DNA from: Serratia fonticola
Lineage (GTDB): Bacteria; Pseudomonadota; Gammaproteobacteria; Enterobacterales; Enterobacteriaceae
DNA: 64,000 bases
Direction: 5' to 3'
Assembly: GCF_006715025.1 (NCBI RefSeq)
Contig: NZ_VFMK01000001.1
Span: 3,410,001-3,474,000, forward strand
The notes beneath the pieces were generated by a model. That model saw nothing but the letters and a program-made list of their open reading frames with translations. It made no database searches and was not told the origin of the DNA. Shown here in pieces: positions 44,151-51,668 of the stretch; the stretch's first letter is position 1; each line of letters begins with the position of its first letter. The translations under genes were made by a program, and so were the position numbers.

Positions 44151-44704
44151 GCGATGTCAGCTTGGCACCGGGGAAACGCTTGTCGCAGATCCGTCAGCAA
44201 TTAGGGCTGTCACAGCGCCGGGTAGCCGAACTGTCTGGATTAACACACAGCGCCATCAGCACCATTGAACAGGATAAGGTCAGCCCAGCGATCAGCACGC
44301 TGCAGAAATTGCTGACGGTATACGGGCTGTCGCTATCCGCTTTTTTCGCCGAGCCGGAAAAACCGGATGAACCACAGATTGTCATCAATCACGAAGACCT
44401 GATCGAAATCGGCAGCCAGGGCGTTTCGATGAAACTGATCCATAACGGGGATCCCAATCGGACTTTGGCGATGATGATCGAAACCTATGAGCCGGGCACC
44501 ACCACGGGGGAACGGCTCAAACATCAAGGGGAAGAGATCGGTACCTTACTGGAGGGCGAAGTCCTGTTGCAGGCCAATGGCCAAACCTATCACCTGCAAG
44601 CGGGCCAGAGCTATGCCATCAACACCGGTATTCCCCACAGTTTCAGCAACACGTCGGCACGAATTTGCCGAATTATCAGCGCACATACACCGACGACCTT
44701 CTGA
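44147..44704 (+). CDS. puuR: putrescine-responsive repressor PuuR
   Basis: An XRE-type regulator with an N-terminal helix-turn-helix (about residues 8-62: LSQRRVAELSGLTHSAISTIEQDKVSPAISTLQKLL) and a C-terminal cupin (about 110-182: GEEIGTLLEGEVLLQANGQTYHLQAG). It represses the puu genes and is relieved by putrescine. 185 aa, as in E. coli. Being inside its own operon it should be autoregulated. Confidence 0.95.
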   Translation: MSDVSLAPGKRLSQIRQQLGLSQRRVAELSGLTHSAISTIEQDKVSPAISTLQKLLTVYGLSLSAFFAEPEKPDEPQIVINHEDLIEIGSQGVSMKLIHNGDPNRTLAMMIETYEPGTTTGERLKHQGEEIGTLLEGEVLLQANGQTYHLQAGQSYAINTGIPHSFSNTSARICRIISAHTPTTF

Positions 44705-44719
44705 TTAACGGAGCAAGGT

Positions 44720-46216
44720 ATGGACTTCCACCACCTGCAGTATTGGCAGCAACGGGCACAGGCCCTGAAGATTGAGAACCGACTGTTTATTAATGGCCGC
44801 TATCTGGCGGCTGCCGAGGGAGAAACCTTCTCCGTACAAGATCCCGCCGCGCTGCGTGAGTTGGTGCAGATGGCTCGCGGAAGCCAGGTTGACATCGATT
44901 TGGCCGTCAAGGCAGCACGCGAGGTATTTGAACGTGGCGACTGGTCGCAGGCGGCACCGGCTCAGCGCAAGGCAACCTTATACAAGCTCGCCAGCCTGAT
45001 GGAAGAACACCGTGAAGAACTGGCTTTATTGGAAACGCTGGATACGGGCAAACCTATTCGCCACAGCCTGCGCGATGATATTCCTGGCGCGATCCGCTGC
45101 ATCCGCTGGTATGCGGAAGCTATCGATAAAGTTTACGGTGAGATCGCCCCCACCGGTAACGATGCGCTCGCGTTGATCCAGCGGGAACCTATTGGCGTGG
45201 TGGGTGCCATTGTGCCGTGGAATTTCCCACTGCTGTTGGCCTGCTGGAAGCTGGGCCCGGCGTTGGCGGCAGGTAATAGTCTGGTGCTGAAGCCTTCCGA
45301 AAAATCCCCGTTAACCGCGATCTATCTTGGTGCACTGGCGCAACAGGCGGGCTTACCAGACGGCGTGCTGAATATTGTTCCTGGGTTTGGGCACGATGCG
45401 GGTAAAGCGCTGGCACTGCACCCCGATGTAGATGCCCTGGCTTTCACTGGCTCCACGCAGGTGGCCAAGCAACTGATGAAGTACGCCGGTGAATCCAACA
45501 TGAAGCGCGTCTGGCTGGAGGCTGGCGGCAAAAGTGCCAACATTATCTTTGCCGACTGTCCAGACCTGGATAAGGCCGCCCAGGCCGCCGCCGCAGGCAT
45601 CTTCTACAACCAGGGCCAGGTGTGTATTGCAGGGACACGTTTGCTGGTTGAAGAGAGTATCCAACAGGCATTTCTGCAAGCGTTACGCAAGCACGCCGTA
45701 GCCTTCATGCCCGGTAACCCACTGGACCCGGAAACGGTGATGGGCACACTGATCGACCAACAACATTGTGAAAAGGTCACCCGTTATATCGAACAAGGGT
45801 TGCAGCAAGGTGCCACGGTGCTCCTTGACGGACGCACGCACCCTCAAGGCCAGCATCCCGGCTATCTCGGCCCGACTATTCTCACCCAAGTTGATAATGG
45901 GATGAGTGTCGCACAAGACGAAATTTTCGGCCCAGTATTGGCGGTGACCACCTTCAACGGAGAACAGCAGGCTCTGGCGCTGGCCAATGACAGCGAATAC
46001 GGCCTGGGTGCCGCCGTTTGGACTCGCGATCTCGCGCGCGCGCACCGCATGGCGCGCCAACTGCGGGCCGGAACCGTCTTCGTCAACAACTATAACGACG
46101 GTGATATGACCGTACCTTTCGGCGGTTACAAACAAAGCGGCAATGGGCGCGACAAGTCGCTGCATGCGCTGGATAAATTTACTGAATTGAAAACCACCTG
46201 GATTTCTCTGGAATAA
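44720..46216 (+). CDS. puuC: gamma-glutamyl-gamma-aminobutyraldehyde dehydrogenase PuuC
   Basis: An NAD(P)-dependent aldehyde dehydrogenase, 498 aa. Cofactor-loop motif VPWNFPLLLACWKLGPALAAGN, catalytic Glu in LEAGGKSANI, catalytic Cys in NQGQVCIAGTR, and IFGPVLAV. It oxidises gamma-glutamyl-gamma-aminobutyraldehyde from PuuB. It lies 15 bases after puuR, in the same operon. Confidence 0.95.
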   Translation: MDFHHLQYWQQRAQALKIENRLFINGRYLAAAEGETFSVQDPAALRELVQMARGSQVDIDLAVKAAREVFERGDWSQAAPAQRKATLYKLASLMEEHREELALLETLDTGKPIRHSLRDDIPGAIRCIRWYAEAIDKVYGEIAPTGNDALALIQREPIGVVGAIVPWNFPLLLACWKLGPALAAGNSLVLKPSEKSPLTAIYLGALAQQAGLPDGVLNIVPGFGHDAGKALALHPDVDALAFTGSTQVAKQLMKYAGESNMKRVWLEAGGKSANIIFADCPDLDKAAQAAAAGIFYNQGQVCIAGTRLLVEESIQQAFLQALRKHAVAFMPGNPLDPETVMGTLIDQQHCEKVTRYIEQGLQQGATVLLDGRTHPQGQHPGYLGPTILTQVDNGMSVAQDEIFGPVLAVTTFNGEQQALALANDSEYGLGAAVWTRDLARAHRMARQLRAGTVFVNNYNDGDMTVPFGGYKQSGNGRDKSLHALDKFTELKTTWISLE

Positions 46217-46226
46217 GGACTGAATC

Positions 46227-47507
46227 ATGACTGAACACGTAAAAAGCTATTATGCGGCGACGGCCAATTCCCATCAGCCTTATCCGCAGTTGAATGAATC
46301 GATCGAATGTGACGTTTGCATCGTGGGCGGAGGTTATACCGGCCTGTCTTCGGCCCTTTTCCTGGTTGAAGCCGGGTATAAGGTGGTGGTGCTGGAGTCC
46401 GCTCGTATCGGTTTCGGCGCCAGTGGCCGTAACGGCGGGCAACTGGTCAACTCCTACAGCCGTGATATTGATGTCATTGAAAGCCGTTATGGTGCTGACA
46501 CCGCCAAGATGCTTGGCAGCATGATGTTTGAAGGGGCTGAAATTATTCGCAGCCGCATCAAACGTTACGCCATTGAATGCGACTATCGTCCTGGCGGTAT
46601 CTTTGCCGCACTCAACAATAAGCAATATCACACCCTGATCGAGCAAAAACAGAACTGGGAACGCTATGGCAATAACCAACTAGAACTGCTGGATGCCGAC
46701 CGTATTCGTCAGGAAGTCGCCAGCGACCGCTACGTCGGTGCACTACTCGATCACAGCGGCGGTCATATCCACCCACTCAATCTGGCCCTGGGTGAAGCCG
46801 AAGCCATTCGCCTGCAAGGAGGACTGATTTTCGAACAGTCGGCCGTGACTCATATCCACCACGGCGAACCGGCACGGGTCAGCACCGCCAATGGTCAGGT
46901 GACGGCTCGCTACGTGATCGTCGCTGGTAATGCCTATCTGGGTGATAAACTGGAACCCAGATTAGCCAAACGCAGTATGCCCTGCGGCACCCAAGTGGTG
47001 ACTACCGAACCTTTGGCACCGGAAGTCGCTGCCTCACTGATCCCGCAAAACTATTGCGTGGAAGACTGTAACTACCTGCTGGATTATTACCGTATCACCG
47101 GGGATAACCGCCTGCTTTATGGCGGCGGCGTCGTGTATGGTGCTCGCGATCCTGATGATATCGACAACCTGATCCGGCCTAAGCTATTGAAAACCTTTCC
47201 ACAGTTAAAAGGTGTACGCATCGATTATCGCTGGACTGGAAATTTCCTGCTGACGCTGTCACGAATGCCGCAGTTCGGCCGCCTGGAAAACAATGTCTAC
47301 TATATGCAAGGGTATAGCGGCCATGGCGTCACCTGTACTCATCTGGCAGGTAAACTGATCGCGGAACTGATGCGTGGCGATGCGGAACGTTTTGATGCCT
47401 TTGCCAAACTGCCCCACCTGCCATTCTTTGGCGGGCGCAACCTGCAAATCCCGTTCACCGCCATCGGTGCCGCGTACTACACATTGCGCGACCGAATTGG
47501 CGTGTAA
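46227..47507 (+). CDS. puuB: gamma-glutamylputrescine oxidase PuuB
   Basis: An FAD-dependent DAO-family oxidase, 426 aa. The dinucleotide-binding motif CIVGGGYTGLSSALFLVEAGYKVVVLES is near residue 30, and the C-terminal flavin-contact segment YMQGYSGHGVTCTHLAGKLIAE is also present. It deaminates gamma-glutamylputrescine, giving the aldehyde for PuuC. It is the last gene of the operon here. In E. coli puuE (GABA aminotransferase) follows; it is missing. Confidence 0.95.
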   Translation: MTEHVKSYYAATANSHQPYPQLNESIECDVCIVGGGYTGLSSALFLVEAGYKVVVLESARIGFGASGRNGGQLVNSYSRDIDVIESRYGADTAKMLGSMMFEGAEIIRSRIKRYAIECDYRPGGIFAALNNKQYHTLIEQKQNWERYGNNQLELLDADRIRQEVASDRYVGALLDHSGGHIHPLNLALGEAEAIRLQGGLIFEQSAVTHIHHGEPARVSTANGQVTARYVIVAGNAYLGDKLEPRLAKRSMPCGTQVVTTEPLAPEVAASLIPQNYCVEDCNYLLDYYRITGDNRLLYGGGVVYGARDPDDIDNLIRPKLLKTFPQLKGVRIDYRWTGNFLLTLSRMPQFGRLENNVYYMQGYSGHGVTCTHLAGKLIAELMRGDAERFDAFAKLPHLPFFGGRNLQIPFTAIGAAYYTLRDRIGV

Positions 47508-47831
47508 AACCATCGGGGTGCAGCTTTGCCGCACCCCATTTGATAAGGCATGCTTAACAAATACACCTTGCGACTGTAGCGAAACACTCAATGTTTTATA
47601 ATTTAGAATAACTATCAGCAAGTTAACAACATCACTTCTTTAATTAATATTCCTGATAATAGATCCTGTAGATGCGTAAATTCGCTTTCAATACGGCATA
47701 TTTGGCGATATTTAAAATTTGTCAATATCATTGTTATCGGCCCAACATTGTTCTCGATCAAAAAAAAGTAGGAAAATTCCACTTAAGATTATCCTTATAC
47801 CAAGAATTGTCTTAAATGGAGAAAAGCCAGC
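47508..47831. other. AT-rich intergenic region after puuB
   Basis: About 320 bases. No gene is visible and no clear terminator hairpin for puuB was found. It presumably holds the promoter of the membrane regulator that follows; GGAG lies 11 bases before that gene's ATG. Confidence 0.4.
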
Positions 47832-48455
47832 ATGGATAAAGTACAATATCGCATCGAAGGGGATATCCTTTTCTGTCCCAACACCGCCGGGTTCTACCAC
47901 AATGAACTTCAGGATGAGCCCATTTCCATTCCCTCGCCTGCGGCTCGCCTTCTTTCCTTTCTCATTAAAAACAAAGGGGAAATTGTTGAGCGTGAAGTCC
48001 TGTTGCAGAAGGTGTGGGATGACTATGGCATGCAGGCCAGCAATAATAATCTCAACCAATGCCTGAGTACGTTGAGACGTATTATCAAAAGCATGGGCGT
48101 GGAAAAAAGCATTATTGAAACCATACCAAAAGTAGGGTTAAGAATTGCGGAAGATATCACCATTGAAGAGATTAATCACATTGAGCAAACCGTTGAAGCG
48201 ACAGAAAAACCTATTCAAAAAAACACCAAATGCTCGCGAAAAATCAATTTGTTTAATATCTTAGTTACGCTAGTGATTATATTGATCGTGACTACTGTTG
48301 TGCACATTTTTCATCTACGCAGTTATTTTAGCCAAAACCAGTTTAATAGTGACTTCATGGGGGTAACCAACGCTTATTGCGAACTGCCGCTGGCTTCATC
48401 TCAGCATTCGGTCCCGGATCTATTCCCTCCACTAATGTCTGCAACTGCATATTGA
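47832..48455 (+). CDS. ToxR/CadC-like membrane-anchored transcription regulator
   Basis: A 207-aa protein. Residues about 1-108 form an OmpR-type winged helix (AARLLSFLIKNKGEIVEREVLLQKVW...NNNLNQCLSTLRRII...IETIPKVGLRI). A linker follows, then one membrane helix at about 139-160 (NLFNILVTLVIILIVTTVVHIF) and only about 45 periplasmic residues with a single cysteine. That is the ToxR/CadC design with a very short sensor. No obvious target operon adjoins it. It is AT-rich relative to its neighbours and possibly acquired. The partner and signal are unknown. Confidence 0.82.
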   Translation: MDKVQYRIEGDILFCPNTAGFYHNELQDEPISIPSPAARLLSFLIKNKGEIVEREVLLQKVWDDYGMQASNNNLNQCLSTLRRIIKSMGVEKSIIETIPKVGLRIAEDITIEEINHIEQTVEATEKPIQKNTKCSRKINLFNILVTLVIILIVTTVVHIFHLRSYFSQNQFNSDFMGVTNAYCELPLASSQHSVPDLFPPLMSATAY

Positions 48456-48458
48456 ATC

Positions 48459-48480
48459 AAAAGGGAGCCATTAGGCTCCC
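48459..48480 (-). terminator. terminator of the LysE-family gene
   Basis: On the minus strand GGGAGCC, loop TAAT, GGCTCCC, TTTT. It lies between two converging genes, 25 bases after the exporter's stop codon. Confidence 0.75.
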
Positions 48481-48505
48481 GTATCATTCACGCCATCGCT
48501 ACCCT

Positions 48506-49135
48506 TCAGGTGATATCACTGCGGCGATAAAGAGCCACTCCCACGGCCAACACCCCAAGCATACCCGCGCAGCTACGATTAACCCAACGCATCACATTGG
48601 CCGAAAACTTACGCATCGCATGGCGGCCACCATAGGCATAAATAGTCATCATCACACAATCAATCGCCGCACTCACCAGCGCCAGGATCAGGTACTGCAT
48701 GGCGATAGGCCTTTCTGGCTGAATAAACTGCGGTAAAAAAGCCGAGAAAAACAGTAAACCTTTAGGATTGGATAATCCCACCATCAACGAGCGAAGAAAT
48801 GCGGTTTTACCCGTTGCTGCTGCCACCGTGTCGCTTACCGTCAGGGCCTTCACCGGCGCGCGCCACAACACCCAGGCTAAATAGACCAGATACAGCGCCC
48901 CACCCCATTTGACGAGCGCAAACAGTTGTTCAGAGGCTTGCAGCAACGCTCCCAACCCACAACCCACTGCGCCAATCAATAATAAGTCTGCCAAGACGGC
49001 ACCCAGAAAACCGTAGCTGGCAATACGCATCCCATGGGTAGCCCCGTTATTCAGCGCCAGTAACATCGAAGGGCCCGGCGTGACCATCACCGCACTAACG
49101 GCGATGACATAAAGTAAAAGCGTAGTTAAATCCAT
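48506..49135 (-). CDS. LysE/RhtB-family amino-acid exporter
   Basis: An inner-membrane exporter with about six helices. The family signature is near the N-terminus (SAVMVTPGPSMLLALNNGATHGMR), and GLSNPKGLLFFSAFLPQF is present in the middle. The ATG at 49135 (209 aa, the family length) has GAGG seven bases upstream; the longer frame adds an unlikely N-terminus. The substrate cannot be told from sequence. It is monocistronic and converges on the ToxR-like regulator. Confidence 0.85.
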   Translation of the reverse strand: MDLTTLLLYVIAVSAVMVTPGPSMLLALNNGATHGMRIASYGFLGAVLADLLLIGAVGCGLGALLQASEQLFALVKWGGALYLVYLAWVLWRAPVKALTVSDTVAAATGKTAFLRSLMVGLSNPKGLLFFSAFLPQFIQPERPIAMQYLILALVSAAIDCVMMTIYAYGGRHAMRKFSANVMRWVNRSCAGMLGVLAVGVALYRRSDIT

Positions 49136-49344
49136 CAACAACCTCGGAAATAGGGCAATTTTTGCACAAAGCCAGCACGCCACGACAAACATCATGGGGG
49201 GAGGAATATAGGTGATTTATATCAGGTGCTTCAAGTCGCAATCCTTATGCAGCCGCCGATGGCGCAATAATTCACCATTCGCCGGACTCTTTTGCCCCAC
49301 ACCAGGTATATTGTGTGATTTCTGTTCCTTTGGGGGTTAAAAAT

Positions 49345-49373
49345 TTGTCAAATTGATGTTTGAGCGATATAAC
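49345..49373 (+). promoter_or_regulatory. sigma70 promoter of the ArcZ-like RNA
   Basis: -35 TTGTCA at 49345-49350, a 17-base spacer, -10 TATAAC at 49368-49373. This predicts a start near 49380. No coding gene with a ribosome-binding site follows, so the product should be RNA. Confidence 0.65.
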
Positions 49374-49379
49374 ATACAA

Positions 49380-49522
49380 AAAAATTCATTACTATGATGC
49401 AATATTGCATCAATATTTTGATGAACTCTCGTCTCAAAAAACATATAGTAATGGCGGATTAAGAATCACCGATTTCCCTGGTGTTGTTGTGCTTGCCCCT
49501 CACTCTTTGCAGGGGCTTTTTT
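49380..49522 (+). ncRNA. ArcZ-like Hfq-dependent small RNA (candidate)
   Basis: A predicted transcript of about 143 nt from a good sigma70 promoter to a rho-independent terminator (GCCCCT, 10-base loop, AGGGGC, TTTTTT at 49495-49522). The 16 bases GATTTCCCTGGTGTTG at 49471-49486 are, from memory, identical to the conserved pairing core of ArcZ, which activates rpoS and represses several mRNAs. As in ArcZ the core lies 3'-proximal, just before the terminator. The 5' part differs: it holds an 18-bp palindrome (TGATGCAATATTGCATCA, 49395-49412) and a CATCA/TGATG hairpin. ArcZ proper lies near arcB in relatives, so this would be a second family member. Alternatives: arcZ itself relocated, or an RprA/DsrA-like RNA. 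Confidence 0.65.
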
Positions 49523-49866
49523 CCTCTCCTTCTCTCCCCCCTTACCCCTGGTTGCCAAAATGCGTTCTTCCACTGTCCTGCCTCATTTGGCAAAGGAGAT
49601 CGCTTGATGCTTTTGTAAAATGCCACTAACGGCGCTAACGCTTTCCGCGTCGCGGCGAATAGGTTTTCAGCATTAACACAAAGATCGTCAGCATCATGGT
49701 TCTGTTAAACAGCGGGTTATACAGGCTTTCTCTGCAATACCGTAACCAGGCAGGCGACAGATAAAGGTTAATATGACGTGGGCCTACACTTACACCGAAT
49801 CTATCTAAAGCTATCGGCATCCAATAGGGGTACACTGGATACCCCTACAACAATCCGGTGAAACAG

Positions 49867-50028
49867 ATGTCTATCTTTAATGCCTTTAAGATATTTAGTG
49901 ACGCACCTGTTAACGTCACCTGCCCCAAATGTTCAAAATCTTCACCGCAGAACCGCGACAAGGTGAAAAAAAACATCACGCTGATCTGCCCTCACTGCGG
50001 GCATTATTTCCGTAGAAAAGAAGACTAG
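49867..50028 (+). CDS. small zinc-ribbon protein
   Basis: A 53-aa ORF, MSIFNAFKIFSDAPVNVTCPKCSK, with a second knuckle ICPHCGHYF before the stop codon. The two CxxC pairs are about 20 residues apart and make a typical zinc ribbon. GGTG lies 7 bases before the ATG. It is basic at the C-terminus (FRRKED). The function is unknown; nucleic-acid or protein binding is usual for the fold. I recognise no named relative. Confidence 0.65.
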   Translation: MSIFNAFKIFSDAPVNVTCPKCSKSSPQNRDKVKKNITLICPHCGHYFRRKED

Positions 50029-50180
50029 CGTACTGGCCAGTACAACCTTACCGGCATCACACACGTACGACAGTCGTCAACCAAATCGTAAGATTTTGCT
50101 GCCAATCACTTCATACGGGCTCTTTAATGCGCGGTGACTCGCGCCAAAATAGGGTTTAATTCAGGCCGTGTTCAACTCAC

Positions 50181-50221
50181 AAAAAAACCGCTATCAATAT
50201 AAACAGGGCTTTGATAGCGGT
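50181..50221 (-). terminator. leftward terminator downstream of the fimbrial subunit
   Basis: On the minus strand ACCGCTATCAA, 13-base loop, TTGATAGCGGT and seven T residues: 11-bp perfect arms. It is separate from the hairpin that directly follows the fimbrial gene, so it may end another short leftward transcript (a TATAAT on that strand is at 50336-50341). Confidence 0.7.
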
Positions 50222-50392
50222 AAGTACCACACAGGACTTCGGAATTAACGTTTGAAGAGGTATAGCAAACAAGCCCATCATACTCCTATGGATAACTATC
50301 GTCACAGTTGCTACCCTCTTTTCAGAATTCAACCCATTATAGTTGATCCGTTAATTGAAAAGCCTGATTCCAGCTCCTGCATTGCCCCTTCG

Positions 50393-50423
50393 ATAAAATG
50401 CAACTGCATACGCAGTTGCATTT
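50393..50423 (-). terminator. hairpin terminator of the orphan fimbrial subunit gene
   Basis: AAATGCAACTGC, loop of 4, GCAGTTGCATTT: 12-bp perfect arms, 20 bases after the fimbrial stop codon, with TTTTA on the minus strand. Confidence 0.6.
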
Positions 50424-50442
50424 ATATTAATCAGCGTGACTA

Positions 50443-50967
50443 TCAATTATAGTTTAAGGTATAATTTGCAACTGCCTGATAATCCCCTGCATTGATATTC
50501 TCTACTACCCCATCCCCTTGCAGGTAAAGGGAAAAAACCAAAACATTATTTCCTGGTAGAAGTTTAATCGGCTGACTTTCTGCCCCTAATGGCAATGGTT
50601 CATCGTTAATGTCATTAATAGCGATACTGGCTCCCGAGGCCTCACCATTGATGGCCAGACGACCGTCTTTTCCCGCTATCCCGCCAAATACTACAGTAAC
50701 TGTACCTTGTGGACCCACTTCGCAGTCATTCAATTTAATCATGAATTGTCTGCGTGCCGAACTTCCCGTCCCTTCATTTTCCGCTAGGGTACTGTCAGCA
50801 ATCTGTCCTAAATTAATAACCTGCTCGACAGATTCTGGGGCAAGTGCACATTGCGAATGCGTTTGTATAATACTACCAGAGGATATAATTGTACCACTCC
50901 CTTGAGCCATAGCCACCGAGCTGAATATTACCGTGACCAGAGATACCATTAAGATTACTTTTTTCAT
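50443..50967 (-). CDS. orphan type 1-like fimbrial subunit
   Basis: A 174-aa secreted protein: signal peptide MKKVILMVSLVTVIFSSVAMA, then a FimA-type pilin domain. The disulfide cysteines are in HSQCALAPES and KLNDCEVGP, and the C-terminal strand is GDYQAVANYTLNYN (penultimate Tyr pattern). The ATG at 50967 has AGGG seven bases upstream; an earlier GTG is open. No chaperone, usher or other subunit lies nearby, so it depends on another system or is a remnant. It is unrelated to the SCPU pilus at 17-22 kb. Confidence 0.85.
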   Translation of the reverse strand: MKKVILMVSLVTVIFSSVAMAQGSGTIISSGSIIQTHSQCALAPESVEQVINLGQIADSTLAENEGTGSSARRQFMIKLNDCEVGPQGTVTVVFGGIAGKDGRLAINGEASGASIAINDINDEPLPLGAESQPIKLLPGNNVLVFSLYLQGDGVVENINAGDYQAVANYTLNYN

Positions 50968-51164
50968 TTTCACACCCTTATTTGAGCTGTGCCCAGTGAA
51001 CGTATCTATATTAATTCTTCAAGGGGAATTTGAAATTAAACGCGGATGTGCCTGCGGTGAGTAAAACTAATAAAGACAGCTTTTAAATAATGAAGGCAAC
51101 ACTCATACAGTGCATCAATGATTAATGGCGTAACCACTGACGAGAGGCTTTCAATCAGACAATG

Positions 51165-51305
51165 AAAAAGCCCCAGCAGGTAGCTTGGGGCTTTAATGGG
51201 TGCCAGTCTTTCCTGGCGGTCAAGGATAGGGAGTCCTAAGTTGTCAAGCAGAGAACCAATGGAGTAAGGTTGCTGACCATCCTTGTCAAACCCTGCAAGA
51301 CATAG
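51165..51305 (-). ncRNA. structured small RNA candidate
   Basis: A leftward transcript would start near 51305 after TTGATT/TATAAA-type boxes and end at the terminator AAAGCCCCA/TGGGGCTTT plus TTTTT (51194 down to 51165). The body can fold: GCCAG/CTGGC hairpin just before the terminator, and CAAGGAT pairing with ATCCTTG further 5'. The frame across it (51036-51335) has no ATG and no ribosome-binding site, which favours RNA over protein. Three palindromes stand upstream. I recognise no named RNA. Confidence 0.35.
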
Positions 51306-51348
51306 GTATTTTATATCAATCTGATAATTAATCAATTTTTTTTATCAA

Positions 51349-51414
51349 TGAGAACAATCTCAATTAGTTTGCAATACTCAAAAATGAGTATTGCCGGGGT
51401 TGCATGTTATGCAA
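51349..51414. promoter_or_regulatory. cluster of three operator-like palindromes
   Basis: TGAGA-N4-TCTCA at 51349-51362 (resembles a Fur half-site pair), GCAATACTCA-AAAA-TGAGTATTGC at 51371-51394 (10-bp perfect arms), and TTGCAT-GTT-ATGCAA at 51400-51414. They lie just upstream of the leftward RNA candidate. No convincing coding gene reads away on the other side within 200 bases. Confidence 0.45.
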
Positions 51415-51539
51415 ATTGCCGTTACGGGTTGACTTTACATTAATTTTTTTCGCTGATTCTCGCAATTTTTTTGTGGCGGTTAACGGAGGCTGGGCGGCAT
51501 CCAAGGCTCTTGTGAGAGTACAATAGACAGCAACAAACG

Positions 51540-51557
51540 CTACTCAAACATGAGTAG
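51540..51557. promoter_or_regulatory. second TACTCA-N4-TGAGTA palindrome
   Basis: CTACTCA-AACA-TGAGTAG, perfect 7-bp arms, sharing its core with the palindrome at 51371-51394 about 165 bases away. The stretch 51415-51622 has no other visible content. Confidence 0.4.
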
Positions 51558-51622
51558 TACGCTTTGCCGCTTTCAATGTGAACCGAGATGCGTGCAGAAA
51601 TCACCTCCTCTCTTCCAGAAAA

Positions 51623-51645
51623 GAAAAACCCCGTCGAAACGGGGT
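51623..51645 (-). terminator. rho-independent terminator of yagU
   Basis: On the minus strand ACCCCGT, loop of 4, ACGGGGT and T5; it lies 24 bases after the yagU stop codon. Confidence 0.8.
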
Positions 51646-51668
51646 GTGCGTCTAGACAACAGGTTGCA

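Noticed and set aside
49360..49629. 89-aa ORF across the ArcZ-like RNA
   Set aside because: TTG start overlapping the -10 box; it runs through a rho-independent terminator. The non-coding reading explains the sequence better.
49635..49835. 66-aa minus-strand ORF
   Set aside because: No Shine-Dalgarno sequence at its ATG (49820) or GTG (49835) and no recognisable features; left unannotated.
51036..51335. 99-aa minus-strand ORF
   Set aside because: Only a TTG start within the promoter-like region, no ribosome-binding site, and a terminator hairpin inside the frame; treated as an RNA candidate.
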